From positions 1,476,505 through 1,540,504 of the forward strand of contig NZ_GL622359.1 of the NCBI RefSeq assembly GCF_000185505.1: a stretch of DNA of 64,000 nucleotides. The letters run 5' to 3'. The notes under the pieces are model-generated. The model saw only the letters and a program-made list of their open reading frames with translations. It ran no database searches and was not told the origin of the DNA. This document shows positions 27,260 through 35,963 of this stretch, piece by piece. This DNA is from Pseudoramibacter alactolyticus ATCC 23263 (GTDB lineage: Bacteria > Bacillota > Clostridia > Eubacteriales > Eubacteriaceae). Each line of letters begins with the position of its first letter. The stretch's first letter is position 1. Made by a program: the position numbers and the translations under genes.

Positions 27260-28684
27260 TTACTTCACCGTAAAACTGTTCAGGATCTGTTCCAGGGCCC
27301 ACCGATTCTCCGGAGCATAATGCTTTTCAAAAAGGGTGATCTGGCAATACCGGCCATCACCCATGATGTAATAGCTGCGCACGTATGCGTTGTCGGGGTA
27401 ATAAAGGTCAATGCGCCAGGCCTTGCGCCATTTGCTTTTCGCGCCGGCCTTTTTTCTATAACACTTCGTATCCGGTATGCTCCAGCCATCTTTCCAAACC
27501 CTGGGAACGCCGCCGATCGTATCGGCCCCGACCTGCATGACGCATCCGGGATGTCCCGTCATTTCAGAGCGCCAGCTTTCATTAAATTTGTGTTCTGCGC
27601 CGGCATAGGCATTCTCCGTGCCTTCGGTTATTACCCGATAGGGCATCGACGCCGTGCGAATGGTGATTTTGGCATCGCCGTCCTTCGCGCCCGCTTTCTG
27701 CCAGACATCATCGGAACCTGCTTTGCGAAAAGTCCAGCCCGGCCGCATCACATAACGGCCAAAGGATGTTTTTACACGCTTGCCGCCAAAAGGCGTATAG
27801 GCCTCGTCGCGCAGTTTTTCGGGTTTTACCCCAGCCTCCTGTTCAAGATGCAGCCGGATGAATCCTTTAATTTCCTGTTCCAGTTCCGCGACGCTCTTTT
27901 CCTTCTCGCTGAAGGAAATGCGCAGGGACGTCTCATAGGCATGGCCCATCGCAATGCCGCCGGATTGCGATTTTTTCTTTTCGCCGGGAAAAATAAATTT
28001 CAGATAAATGGCGGACATCGATGGCTGGGTGAAAACGTCAATCTCATTCGTAGAATAAAAGATCTTTTCCGGTTCCCGCACCAAAGGCGTGTTGACGCAG
28101 TTGAGCATTTCTTTGGCCATTGCCGCCAGCTTTCTGGTATCCGGAGCCGTCAGAGCAAGCTTAGCCGGGTCATAGCGCTTGATCCGATTCGCCGGTTTGC
28201 CGTTAAAATAGAGCATTATGGGCCTCGTTTCGGCCAAAGACCGGTAAGTCTTCGTGCCGAGATCCATTTCGCAGCCATATTTTCCCGCAATTTTATCGGC
28301 TTTTTCCGCAAAATGCTGCTCTTTTAACCACTGCACAAAATAAGTGTCGTGGCAGCCAAAGTGCTCCGTTCCTGCATATCCCCAGTCTTCAAGCGAAATT
28401 CTGCGGCCTTTCTCATCCAGAAAAGTGCCGGCACGTCCCAATTCCTTATCGCTTATCGACATCCTGCTTTCATCCAATGAAAAATCGTGCTCCGGATAGT
28501 TTTTTTCAAGGCAAATCAAGGCAATTTCGTTCAGACTCTTGCCGTCAAAGGGACTTTTCACCGTTAATGAATCCGTATTCGGAATCTTTTCGGCCGGTCT
28601 GTCCGGATGGAAAATTATGCCACAGCCGGAAAAATTCAGACACAAAATAATGCCAAGGCACAGAGCCGTTATTTGTCGCTTCAT
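27260..28684 (-). CDS. Predicted lipoprotein of unknown function
   Basis: A 474-residue secreted protein. The N-terminus MKRQITALCLGIILCLNFSGC is a lipoprotein signal with the acylated Cys at residue 21. The rest has no membrane helix and no family I can name. It contains several Trp/Tyr-rich segments (WKDGWSIPDTK, YYIMGDGRYCQI) and a region around 240-300 with basic and acidic repeats. The start was set at ATG 28684, since AAAGGA lies too close to the TTG and first ATG upstream. It lies beside cas3, inside the region bounded by the 237-bp direct repeats. Confidence 0.72.
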   Translation of the reverse strand: MKRQITALCLGIILCLNFSGCGIIFHPDRPAEKIPNTDSLTVKSPFDGKSLNEIALICLEKNYPEHDFSLDESRMSISDKELGRAGTFLDEKGRRISLEDWGYAGTEHFGCHDTYFVQWLKEQHFAEKADKIAGKYGCEMDLGTKTYRSLAETRPIMLYFNGKPANRIKRYDPAKLALTAPDTRKLAAMAKEMLNCVNTPLVREPEKIFYSTNEIDVFTQPSMSAIYLKFIFPGEKKKSQSGGIAMGHAYETSLRISFSEKEKSVAELEQEIKGFIRLHLEQEAGVKPEKLRDEAYTPFGGKRVKTSFGRYVMRPGWTFRKAGSDDVWQKAGAKDGDAKITIRTASMPYRVITEGTENAYAGAEHKFNESWRSEMTGHPGCVMQVGADTIGGVPRVWKDGWSIPDTKCYRKKAGAKSKWRKAWRIDLYYPDNAYVRSYYIMGDGRYCQITLFEKHYAPENRWALEQILNSFTVK

Positions 28685-28690
28685 CATCAA

Positions 28691-29032
28691 TCCTTTCTTT
28701 CAATCCGTTATATCCGCTCATGGCGCCGCCTCCGGGCGTCCGCACAAAAATCCGCGCCCCGCGGCCGTAAACGCCAATCGCTAAAGCCGGCTTTCGGGCG
28801 TTCGCCGGTCTGAAAGGAAAGGACCCTGCCAAACGTCATCCGACATCTGTGAACGCAGCCAAACCGGACAGCCTTCCGGCTTCATTCCTTCTGATCCGCC
28901 GGCGCAGATCGTTGTCAATCCCTCCGATCCTTCTTCCGGCGGTTGGCCCGAGGCCGCGCTGCGGCAAGCGGCGCGCCTTCCAAAATCCATTTTGCGGCCT
29001 TCCATTTTTTATGCCGCCCCGGTTTCGGCGCC
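28691..29032. other. Non-coding gap upstream of the lipoprotein gene
   Basis: About 340 bp of GC-rich sequence. Short overlapping open frames exist on both strands but none has a ribosome site or recognisable product. It presumably holds the lipoprotein promoter; no consensus boxes were clear. Confidence 0.4.
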
Positions 29033-29791
29033 TCAGCGCTTTCCCGGACTCTGCACCCACACCAACAGCCGCATCGGCAGCAGCTTCGCCACCAGGCGCA
29101 GCAGCTTCATCGCCGTCCCATAGACAGACACCGCCCGGCCGGCCATCGCGTCGCGGTAGGCCTTGGCGGCCACCTTCTCGGGATCGGCCATAAAGCGATT
29201 TTTGAACGCCGCCCGCCGGTGTACCTTCTCTGCCGTTTTAAAGAAGGCGGTGCGCACCGGTCCCGGGCAGACCGCCGTCACCGAGGCATCCGGCAGCTCC
29301 GCATTAAGCGCCTGGGAGAAACTGAGCACGTAGCTTTTGGACGCGGCGTAAACCGCAAAATTCGGCTGGGGCAGAAAAGCCGCCGCCGAGGCGAACTGCA
29401 CCACATGAGCGCCGGTCGAAAGATATGGCAGACACAGCCGGGTAATCGCCGTGAGTGCCCGCACGTTCACATCGATCATCGCCATTTGCACTTCGGCTGA
29501 TAGCTCCGCGATGCTGCCGATCATCCCGAAGCCCGCCGCATTCACCAAAAATCCAATTTTCAGATCGGCCGTCTCCAGCTCCCGCTGAAGGGCAATCAGC
29601 GCTTCCCCTTCCCCAAGATCCATCACAAAACAGCGCGCGGGTTTGATGAGTTCCTGCTTAAGCGCCCGCAGCTGATCCTCCCGCCGGCCGATCAGCCAAA
29701 AGGCCGTCGTCGCTTGATTTTCCCGATCGATTATCTTCGCCAGCGCCCGCCCCATGCCGGACGTCGCCCCGGTGATCACTGCTATGCTCAT
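29033..29791 (-). CDS. Short-chain dehydrogenase/reductase (SDR family)
   Basis: Probable NAD(P)-dependent oxidoreductase; the substrate is unknown. The 252-residue protein has the cofactor loop TGATSGMG at 7-14, the NNAG-equivalent VNAAGFG, a catalytic Ser in VQFASAAAF and the active-site VYAASKSYV. The segment VTAVCPGPVRTAFF follows. It is complete, and its 3' third is duplicated at 10111-10353 on the far side of the CRISPR-Cas locus. Cotranscription with neighbours is not evident. Confidence 0.88.
   Translation of the reverse strand: MSIAVITGATSGMGRALAKIIDRENQATTAFWLIGRREDQLRALKQELIKPARCFVMDLGEGEALIALQRELETADLKIGFLVNAAGFGMIGSIAELSAEVQMAMIDVNVRALTAITRLCLPYLSTGAHVVQFASAAAFLPQPNFAVYAASKSYVLSFSQALNAELPDASVTAVCPGPVRTAFFKTAEKVHRRAAFKNRFMADPEKVAAKAYRDAMAGRAVSVYGTAMKLLRLVAKLLPMRLLVWVQSPGKR
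29051..29287. repeat. Right copy of the 237-bp direct repeat
   Basis: Lies within the intact SDR gene and covers roughly codons 169-247. It matches 10117-10353 without gaps and with 6 mismatches counted by eye. The two copies bracket the array, all cas genes and the lipoprotein gene. Confidence 0.92.
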
Positions 29792-29893
29792 GATTCGCTC
29801 CTTTCAAGGTTCATTTCCTTTACGCCTATTTTACCGAATGCCCGCTGCTTTTGCGCACTTTATTTCAAATTTTGGGCACAACAAAATACCAAT

Positions 29894-29917
29894 AAAAAAC
29901 ACCCCGCAGGGTGTTTT
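29894..29917 (-). terminator. Terminator after the RimJ/RimL-type acetyltransferase gene
   Basis: AAAACACCC (29896-29904) pairs with GGGTGTTTT (29909-29917), loop of 4, then a T-rich run on the minus strand. Confidence 0.8.
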
Positions 29918-29959
29918 CTTTTAATTATCTTTTAAAACGCAATTTACCGTCTGCCGTTT

Positions 29960-30511
29960 TTAATGCTTCGCGGCATTCAGCACCCCATACAGGATTAAAT
30001 CACTGCAACGGCCGTCGGCGTCGCCCTGGCCATCTTTGATCACACCTTCCCGATGCATGCCGATTTTTTGAAGCACCCGGCCCGACGCCGCATTATCCAC
30101 ATGATGCGTCGCGAAAATGCGGCGAAAACCCACTTCGTTAAAAGCATAAGTCAGAACGGCCGACGCCGCTTCTGTCGCCAGCCCCTTTCCCCACCAGGTG
30201 CTGCCAATGCTATAGCCCAACTCTGCAGATTGAGCGGCGTCGTTCACATTGAACAAGCCGATCGAGCCGATCACCTCCCCTGCGAGCGCAATCGCCCAGC
30301 CATAAAACGCCGAATCCGTATCGTAACGGGCAAGATGCGTTTTCACAAAAGTGTCGGCCCCAGCCGGCGTCCGGCCCGGTGCCCAGCTAATATAGCGGTT
30401 CACCTGGGGATCGCTGCCATAGTGCGCATAAACCGCCGGCGCATCTCCGGCCGCGAAACGCCGCAGGCACAGCCGCTTCGTTTGAATCTGTTGTGTTCCC
30501 GAATGGTTCAT
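29960..30511 (-). CDS. GNAT acetyltransferase, RimJ/RimL type
   Basis: Acetylates an amine, possibly a protein N-terminus or a small molecule; the substrate is unknown. The 183-residue protein has the family start TKRLCLRRFAAGDAPAVYAHYGSD, GWAIALAGEVIGSIGL, the CoA loop GSTWWGKGLATEAASAVL and the C-terminal ATHHVDNAASGRVLQKIGMHREG. The start at 30511 was chosen because the longer frame runs into the preceding small membrane gene, whose stop is 4 bp away. The ribosome site is weak, so translation may depend on coupling. Confidence 0.85.
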   Translation of the reverse strand: MNHSGTQQIQTKRLCLRRFAAGDAPAVYAHYGSDPQVNRYISWAPGRTPAGADTFVKTHLARYDTDSAFYGWAIALAGEVIGSIGLFNVNDAAQSAELGYSIGSTWWGKGLATEAASAVLTYAFNEVGFRRIFATHHVDNAASGRVLQKIGMHREGVIKDGQGDADGRCSDLILYGVLNAAKH

Positions 30512-30515
30512 CGCG

Positions 30516-30803
30516 TCAATGCCGATAGGGATTGACCGGCTTGCCGCCCAGCGAGTGCAACTCGACAATGCTTTGCGTGGCCTCGCCGATATGCTCTGCC
30601 TGTTCCGTCAGTTTATAGCCGATAAGCGCCACACAAAAACCGATAAAAACCGATTCCCCCGCAACGTCCGCCGAGACCAACGTCAAACCGTGAGCGATAG
30701 GCAACAGAAGCATCATCGCCGAGGCAACAGCCATGATGAGCATGCCTGAACGGTCCAGCATCGTGGCTTTTCGCGAGTTCGAATACACGCGAACTTCTAA
30801 CAT
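30516..30803 (-). CDS. Small membrane protein, function unknown
   Basis: A 95-residue protein with two hydrophobic helices (about 18-41 and 46-63) and a soluble tail with KLTEQAEHIGEATQSIVELHSLGG. The ATG at 30803 has AAGGAAG about 8 nt upstream; the GTG three codons earlier is less well placed. I do not recognise the family. It ends 4 bp before the acetyltransferase start, so the two are likely one transcript. Confidence 0.6.
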   Translation of the reverse strand: MLEVRVYSNSRKATMLDRSGMLIMAVASAMMLLLPIAHGLTLVSADVAGESVFIGFCVALIGYKLTEQAEHIGEATQSIVELHSLGGKPVNPYRH

Positions 30804-30812
30804 TTTTCTCAC

Positions 30813-31067
30813 TTCCTTTTATTGTTAAATGCAACTTATTATATATCATCGGCGTTTCCCTTTTCAAGCCATTCTTTTTAAATTTTTTTATTTTTATCTT
30901 TGATGGTTAACACGACGGCCACATGCCGACACAAAGCCCCGCTCCATCCGCCTGCAAAAAGCGGCGCCCGGGCAAGCTGACGGTATCGCGCGGCAAAATA
31001 AAGTTTAAATTCGTTTCGTGTCTGCCGATGATAAATAGGGGCAGGTGATTGGGTCTTTGCGACGCAT
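30813..31067. other. Intergenic stretch without a recognised gene
   Basis: Starts A/T-rich, likely the promoter of the small membrane protein gene, then becomes GC-rich with no coherent open frame, ribosome site or repeat that I can support. Confidence 0.4.
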
Positions 31068-31097
31068 TTAAAAAAAGCACCGCCTAATGCGATGCTT
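31068..31097 (-). terminator. Terminator after the SEC-C gene
   Basis: Nine-base stem AAGCACCGC (31075-31083) with GCGATGCTT (31089-31097), one wobble, 5-nt loop and T7 on the minus strand. Confidence 0.75.
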
Positions 31098-31186
31098 CGT
31101 TTAATGATCGATTTATCCGCACGCCGCCCTCTTGGGATCGCTTCGCATGGGTCCCACAGCTGATCGCCGTGCCTATCGGCGCACTC

Positions 31187-31693
31187 TCAGATTCGACCGC
31201 AGCATTTCTTGTATTTTTTACCGCTGCCGCAGGGACAGGGGTCATTGCGGCCAACCTTTTGTTCTTTGATCACGGTGTTGCGGGCCCGGCATTTTTTATA
31301 AATCGCTTTTCGCCGATCGGCGCTTAAAATGCCCTCCCACTGCGGCAATTCATAAAGCCAAGGGGCCGGCACCTTCACCATGTTCCAATACAGTTTTTCC
31401 CAGTCGATGTCAAGGATCCATTCGCGGTCGGCTGTCACTTCGTCGAGCGTCGGCGGCGCATTCGTCAGACTTTCGCTGATCCCGTCGAGAAATCCGAGAA
31501 TTTCCGTTTCCGGCATCGCGTATTTTTTGGCAAAAGCCGCGACGGTTCCCGTCACCCGGGCTTCCTGCCGTCCGAGCAGATCTTCGTAAATATGTTTTTC
31601 CCGTTCGCAAAAACCGTCCCAGAAGGCGCGCTGCCCGGCGGCGGTCTGGCTGTTGTCTTCGATGGTTTGTTTCCAGTCGGCGTATAAACTCAT
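31187..31693 (-). CDS. SEC-C motif protein
   Basis: A 168-residue protein of unknown function ending with a SEC-C zinc motif, [18 protein letters not shown], the same zinc finger found at the SecA C-terminus and in several unrelated proteins. The N-terminal ~140 residues are mostly helical, with many Trp (for example [15 protein letters not shown]), and match no family I can name. It is separated from the cobalamin operon by a strong hairpin. TATAAT at 31747-31752 may be its own -10 element. Confidence 0.75.
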   Translation of the reverse strand: MSLYADWKQTIEDNSQTAAGQRAFWDGFCEREKHIYEDLLGRQEARVTGTVAAFAKKYAMPETEILGFLDGISESLTNAPPTLDEVTADREWILDIDWEKLYWNMVKVPAPWLYELPQWEGILSADRRKAIYKKCRARNTVIKEQKVGRNDPCPCGSGKKYKKCCGRI

Positions 31694-31754
31694 GTGCTGT
31701 TCTCCTCGCTTGATTCCTTGGCGATCGCCGCCAATTGCTTTTCATCATTATAGC

Positions 31755-31788
31755 AAAAGCCGGCGGGCTGTACAAGCCGCCGGCTTTT
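31755..31788 (-). terminator. Terminator at the end of the cobalamin operon
   Basis: Perfect 12-bp stem AAAAGCCGGCGG (31755-31766) with CCGCCGGCTTTT (31777-31788), 10-nt loop, short T4 tail. It lies 17 bp after the cobU stop. The short U run may make it leaky. Confidence 0.7.
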
Positions 31789-31804
31789 CGCACGTCGCTG
31801 TCTT

Positions 31805-32368
31805 TTATTTGATGCGCATCGGGATGCCCGACACGCAAAAGATAACCTCGTCGGCGCGGGCCGCCGCCATTTGATTGATGCGTCCGGCGATGTCCCGAAA
31901 GAGACCTCCCATGCGGTAGGCCGGCACCAGGCCCATGCCCACCTCGTTGGTGACGATCACACTGTGTTTAGCTGCGAGCAAATCCAGCGCATCGTTCACG
32001 TCGGCGGTAATCGCCGCTTCGACGGCGTCCACCCGTTTCATGCTCACGCGGTCCCAGTCCGTTTCCATGGCCAGCATCTGATTGGTGATCAGCACCGTCA
32101 AGCAGTCCAACAAAACGGTCCGGCTCTGCACAAAGGCCGGATCTTCGGCCATCGCTTTAAAATCCCGATAGCGCTCGATGGTCATCCAATGCTCGGGGCG
32201 CCTGGCCTGATGCTTGGCAATACGGTCCTTCATCCCGTCGTCAAAGGGAATGGCCGTCGCGATATAAGTCACCGGGCCAACACCCGCGGCTTCCCATTCG
32301 GCAATCCGTTTTTCGGCATAGGCGCTCTTGCCGCTGCGCGCGCCGCCGGTCACCAACGTCAATCCCAT
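31805..32368 (-). CDS. cobU: Adenosylcobinamide kinase / adenosylcobinamide-phosphate guanylyltransferase
   Basis: Phosphorylates adenosylcobinamide and adds GMP to make adenosylcobinamide-GDP. The 187-residue protein has the P-loop TGGARSGKSAYAE at 7-19. Further family segments are YIATAIPFDDGM, the guanylyltransferase region KHQARRPEHW with its His, LLDCLTVLITNQM and VTNEVGMGLVPAYRMGGLFRD. It overlaps cobD by 10 bp and is the last gene of the operon. Confidence 0.96.
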   Translation of the reverse strand: MGLTLVTGGARSGKSAYAEKRIAEWEAAGVGPVTYIATAIPFDDGMKDRIAKHQARRPEHWMTIERYRDFKAMAEDPAFVQSRTVLLDCLTVLITNQMLAMETDWDRVSMKRVDAVEAAITADVNDALDLLAAKHSVIVTNEVGMGLVPAYRMGGLFRDIAGRINQMAAARADEVIFCVSGIPMRIK

Positions 32369-33417
32369 CTGTCCAGCTCCTCCTTTAAGGCGGCAAGCAG
32401 GCGGTCGTTGTCCGCCTTCTTTTTCACCGCGATCCGAAAATACGCCTCACCCAGCCCGGTAAAATCCTCACAGGTCCGGATATTGATCCCCCGATTGTTA
32501 AGCCGTGCGTTGAGCGCAGCCGCCGTGCCGCTTTCCAGACGACACAGATGAAAATCCGCCGACGAGGGATACACCGCAAGCCCGTCCAGCCGCTCGAGCC
32601 CCATATAAACCCGATGGCGCTCCTTGGCCATATAGGATTTGGAATCGGCGATGAAACGCGCGTCGTCGAATACCGTGTCCAGCGCCGCCAGCGCCAGCGC
32701 ATTGACACTCCAGGGCATCTGATCATTCTCCATCGCACGGATGATCGCCGGATGCCCCAGCGCGTAGCCGAGGCGCAGCCCCGGAATCCCGAAGAACTTG
32801 GTCAGCGAGCGCAGAAGCACCAGCCGGCGCTCGCCCGCGAGCAGATCGCGGCAGGAATCCTTGGCCGAAAAATCGATGAACGACTCGTCGATAAACCAAT
32901 GGATGGCCGGATCGCAGCGATCCATCAGCCCGCACAGAAACGCCGGCGAATAGGCCATGCCCGTGGGGTTGTTCGGATTGCAGATAAACACCGCATCCGG
33001 CCGGGTCCGCCCGACCATTGCGGTAAAGGCGTCGGAATCGATGCGAAAATCCGAATCCGCGCCGGTCTCCCAAAGGGTGATCGGGTCCCAGCCGTTCATC
33101 GCCAGGGCGAGGCGGTATTCATTAAAGGTGGGGACGACCACCGCCGCCGAGGGGCGGCCGCGTCCGACGCTGCGGGTGTAAAGATAGATCAGATCGATGC
33201 CGCCGTTGCCGAGGATCAACTGCTCCGGCGCCACCCCCAACCGCGCCGCCAATCGTTTCTTATGCGCTGCGCCGTCCGGCTCCGGATAGCGCCCGAGGTC
33301 CGCGATCGCCGCCTCGAGATCATAGGGCAGCCGGGGCGGCATCCCCAGCGGATTGATATTGATCGAAAAATCCAGCATGTCCTGACGATCGCCGCGATAA
33401 CCGCCGTGTTGATTCAT
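32359..33417 (-). CDS. cobD: L-threonine-O-3-phosphate decarboxylase
   Basis: PLP enzyme that makes (R)-1-amino-2-propanol phosphate, the linker between corrin and lower ligand. It resembles histidinol-phosphate aminotransferase, as the family does, and context selects CobD. The 352-residue protein begins NQHGGYRGDRQDMLDFSININPLG. It has ICNPNNPTGMAY and the PLP-lysine segment LLRSLTKFFGIPGLRLGY. With PduX upstream, the threonine-phosphate route is complete in this operon. The gene symbol here is the Salmonella usage. Confidence 0.94.
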   Translation of the reverse strand: MNQHGGYRGDRQDMLDFSININPLGMPPRLPYDLEAAIADLGRYPEPDGAAHKKRLAARLGVAPEQLILGNGGIDLIYLYTRSVGRGRPSAAVVVPTFNEYRLALAMNGWDPITLWETGADSDFRIDSDAFTAMVGRTRPDAVFICNPNNPTGMAYSPAFLCGLMDRCDPAIHWFIDESFIDFSAKDSCRDLLAGERRLVLLRSLTKFFGIPGLRLGYALGHPAIIRAMENDQMPWSVNALALAALDTVFDDARFIADSKSYMAKERHRVYMGLERLDGLAVYPSSADFHLCRLESGTAAALNARLNNRGINIRTCEDFTGLGEAYFRIAVKKKADNDRLLAALKEELDRWD

Positions 33418-33436
33418 AAAAATCCCCCCTTTATTT

Positions 33437-34447
33437 TTAGCTCAGGCCCAGTGCAATCCCCGCCGCCACCGCCATGAACAGCGTCTGTGCGATCTCGGCC
33501 GCGAGCATGACGGACACGCATGCCTGAATGTGCCAGGCCGAAAGCGGCTGGTCGGCATCGCCGATGGTGGGCTTGACCACCGTCTCGCCGAAATACACAT
33601 TGGTCCCGCCGATCTGAATGTGCAGGAGCCCCGCCGCGGCCGATTCCGGATGGCCGGCGTTGGGACTTTTGTGGTTGTGCCGGTCCCGGTTGTAGATCCG
33701 GGCGCCGTTCTTCGCGTCGAAGCCGAGCAGAGCCCCGCCGATGAGCATCATCCGCGAACCGATGCGGGCAATGGGCCAATTCAACACGTCGTCGAGCCGC
33801 GCCGGCAAACACCCGAAGTCGTGATAGGGTGCCTGGGTGTAGCCCACCATCGAATCCATCGTGTTCACCGCTTTATAGGTCATGGCCAGGGTCAGCGGGT
33901 TCAGCCAGGGCAGCCAGTGCGCCGTCACCAGCCCCACCGCCATGTAAAACAGCGGCGCGAGAACGCCGTCCACCGTGTTCTCCGCCGTCGTCTCCACCGC
34001 GGCGCGCACCACCTCGTGCGCCGAAAGTGCCGTGGTGTCCCGGCCGCAGAGCCAGCCCACCTGCAGCCTTGCCGAGGCCAGATCGTCTTCGGACAAGGCC
34101 TTCGCCACCCCGGTCACCGCCTGACGCAGGCTCTTCTCCGCCAGCGCGGTTCCGAGAAACCACAGCGTCACCAAAAGAAACGCCGCCGGATGCAGTTGGA
34201 TGGCCAGCCACTGCACGCCCGCCGTCACAGCGATGGTAATGGCGACTACCAAAAGCCACATTAAAAGCCCCTTCCCTTTGCGCGCGCGGGGCGTGCCGCG
34301 ATTGAACGCTTTCGTCAAGCTGCCGACGAGCTTTCCGATCCAGACGACGGGGTGCGGAATCTTTTCCGGATCGCCGATTCCCCAGTCAAGTGCGACCGCC
34401 CCGCCGATGAGTACAAGCCACCAGCCCGTTGTTATCTCGAAGAACAT
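33437..34447 (-). CDS. cbiB: Adenosylcobinamide-phosphate synthase, membrane protein
   Basis: Attaches aminopropanol phosphate to adenosylcobyric acid. The 336-residue protein has about five membrane helices and the family motifs ALDWGIGDPEKIPHPVVWIG at the N-terminus and AVNTMDSMVGY, with DFGCLPARLDDVLNW in the middle. It sits 13 bp after cbiP. Equivalent to cobD of the Pseudomonas nomenclature. Confidence 0.95.
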   Translation of the reverse strand: MFFEITTGWWLVLIGGAVALDWGIGDPEKIPHPVVWIGKLVGSLTKAFNRGTPRARKGKGLLMWLLVVAITIAVTAGVQWLAIQLHPAAFLLVTLWFLGTALAEKSLRQAVTGVAKALSEDDLASARLQVGWLCGRDTTALSAHEVVRAAVETTAENTVDGVLAPLFYMAVGLVTAHWLPWLNPLTLAMTYKAVNTMDSMVGYTQAPYHDFGCLPARLDDVLNWPIARIGSRMMLIGGALLGFDAKNGARIYNRDRHNHKSPNAGHPESAAAGLLHIQIGGTNVYFGETVVKPTIGDADQPLSAWHIQACVSVMLAAEIAQTLFMAVAAGIALGLS

Positions 34448-34460
34448 GCATCTGCCTCGC

Positions 34461-35963
34461 TCAGCTGTTTTCGATGATGTGCATGATTGCGTCCATATCC
34501 ACCGCCTGTTTCACCGCGGCCGCGAGCAAATCGTACTGGCTCTCTTTAAATGCCGCGTAATCCTGCACTGCGCCGGCCGCAAGGTGTTTTTTCGCCTTGA
34601 TCCGGTTGAGGATCTTTTCGCGGAAATCGTCGTTGTCGAAGATGCCGTGCAGATAAGTACCCATCACATTGCCGTCGGCCGACACCGCACCATCGGCCCG
34701 GCCGTCGGCCAGAGTGCAGAAACGCGTCGTTGCCGCGTCGGTCGGCTCGGTCCGGCCCATGTGGATTTCGTAACCCGTCACGCGCTCGCCGGTCATGTCT
34801 ATATCCATAAAGCGCGCGCCCACCCGGCCGCGCTCCTGGGTGGTGGTCTTCGTTTCGCCCAGCACCGTTCGCACGTTTAGCAGGCCGAGCCCCGCCACTT
34901 CGTCCGCCGCCGATTCCACATGGTGGGGATCGGCGATGCTTTGCCCAATGATCTGGTAACCGCCGCAGATGCCGATCACCGGCACGCCCGCCGCGTGCTT
35001 GGCCGCGATCGCGTCTGCCATCTTGCTCTCCCGAAGCCCCATCGCGTCGTCGATGGTGTTTTTGCTCCCGGGAATGATCAAAAGATCCGGCTCGGCCCGC
35101 TCGATCTCCCGCTGATTTTTGTAGTATTCCACCGAGACATCCGGATACATGTCGAACACCGTCGCATCGGTGAAATTGGACACGTGGCGCAGACGCACGA
35201 CGCCGATCGTCACCGCGCCTTCGTGCCGGCCGTACCAGCGCTCGGTCACCGAATCCTCGTCGTCGATCACCACCCGGGTGTAGGGCACCACGCCGAGGCA
35301 GGGCACCTGGATCATCGGCGCCATCATATCGATGCCGGGCGCAAGCAATGCCACATCCCCCCGGAATTTATTGATGAGGTAGCCGGCGAATCGCACCTGC
35401 TCTTCCGGCGGCAGCAACTTGATCGTGCCGTAAATCGACGCGAAAACGCCGCCGCGGTCGATATCGCCGATGAGCACCACCGGCGCGTCGATGAGCTCCG
35501 CAAGGCCCATGTTCACCAGGTCGTTCTCCCGCAGGTTGATCTCCGCCGGGCTGCCCGCCCCCTCGATGACGATGACATCCGCCTGAGCCGCAAGCCGATC
35601 GTAGGCCCCGCGCACCACGGCTGTCAATTGGGGTTTATATCGATGGTATTCAGCCGCGTCCATATTAAAGGCGGCGACCCCGTTTAAAATCACCTGGGAG
35701 CCCACGTCGGAGTTGGGCTTGAGCAGGATGGGATTCATCGCCACATCCGGCGCCACCCGGGCACATTCTGCCTGGGTCACCTGGGCCCGGCCCATTTCCT
35801 TGCCGTCTGCCGTGATATAGGAATTAAGCGCCATGTTCTGCGCTTTAAAAGGCAGCACCTTCAGGCCCTGATCCGAAAGAATCCGGCACATGGCCGCGCA
35901 GATCAGGCTTTTGCCCACGGACGATCCCGTCCCCTGAAACATGATTTTCTTTGCCTTGCTCAT
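34461..35963 (-). CDS. cbiP: Cobyric acid synthase
   Basis: Glutamine-dependent amidation of four side chains (b, d, e, g) of adenosylcobyrinic acid a,c-diamide. The 500-residue protein has an N-terminal ATPase-like domain (MFQGTGSSVGKSLICAA) and a C-terminal class I glutamine amidotransferase with the nucleophile in VIGICGGYQIIGQ. The pair His/Glu is near GYEIHMGRTEP. Length is typical. It is also called cobQ. The stop overlaps nothing downstream; its start overlaps cbiJ by 4 bp. Confidence 0.97.
   Translation of the reverse strand: MSKAKKIMFQGTGSSVGKSLICAAMCRILSDQGLKVLPFKAQNMALNSYITADGKEMGRAQVTQAECARVAPDVAMNPILLKPNSDVGSQVILNGVAAFNMDAAEYHRYKPQLTAVVRGAYDRLAAQADVIVIEGAGSPAEINLRENDLVNMGLAELIDAPVVLIGDIDRGGVFASIYGTIKLLPPEEQVRFAGYLINKFRGDVALLAPGIDMMAPMIQVPCLGVVPYTRVVIDDEDSVTERWYGRHEGAVTIGVVRLRHVSNFTDATVFDMYPDVSVEYYKNQREIERAEPDLLIIPGSKNTIDDAMGLRESKMADAIAAKHAAGVPVIGICGGYQIIGQSIADPHHVESAADEVAGLGLLNVRTVLGETKTTTQERGRVGARFMDIDMTGERVTGYEIHMGRTEPTDAATTRFCTLADGRADGAVSADGNVMGTYLHGIFDNDDFREKILNRIKAKKHLAAGAVQDYAAFKESQYDLLAAAVKQAVDMDAIMHIIENS

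Noticed and set aside
26928-27302. A 124-codon minus-strand open frame between the lipoprotein gene and cas3
   Set aside because: It overlaps the lipoprotein 3' end, is rich in Arg/Gly in an unstructured way, and shows no family signal or clear ribosome site.
28691-29032. Short GC-rich open frames upstream of the lipoprotein gene as a small gene
   Set aside because: Several overlap on both strands, none has a ribosome site, and none resembles a known protein.
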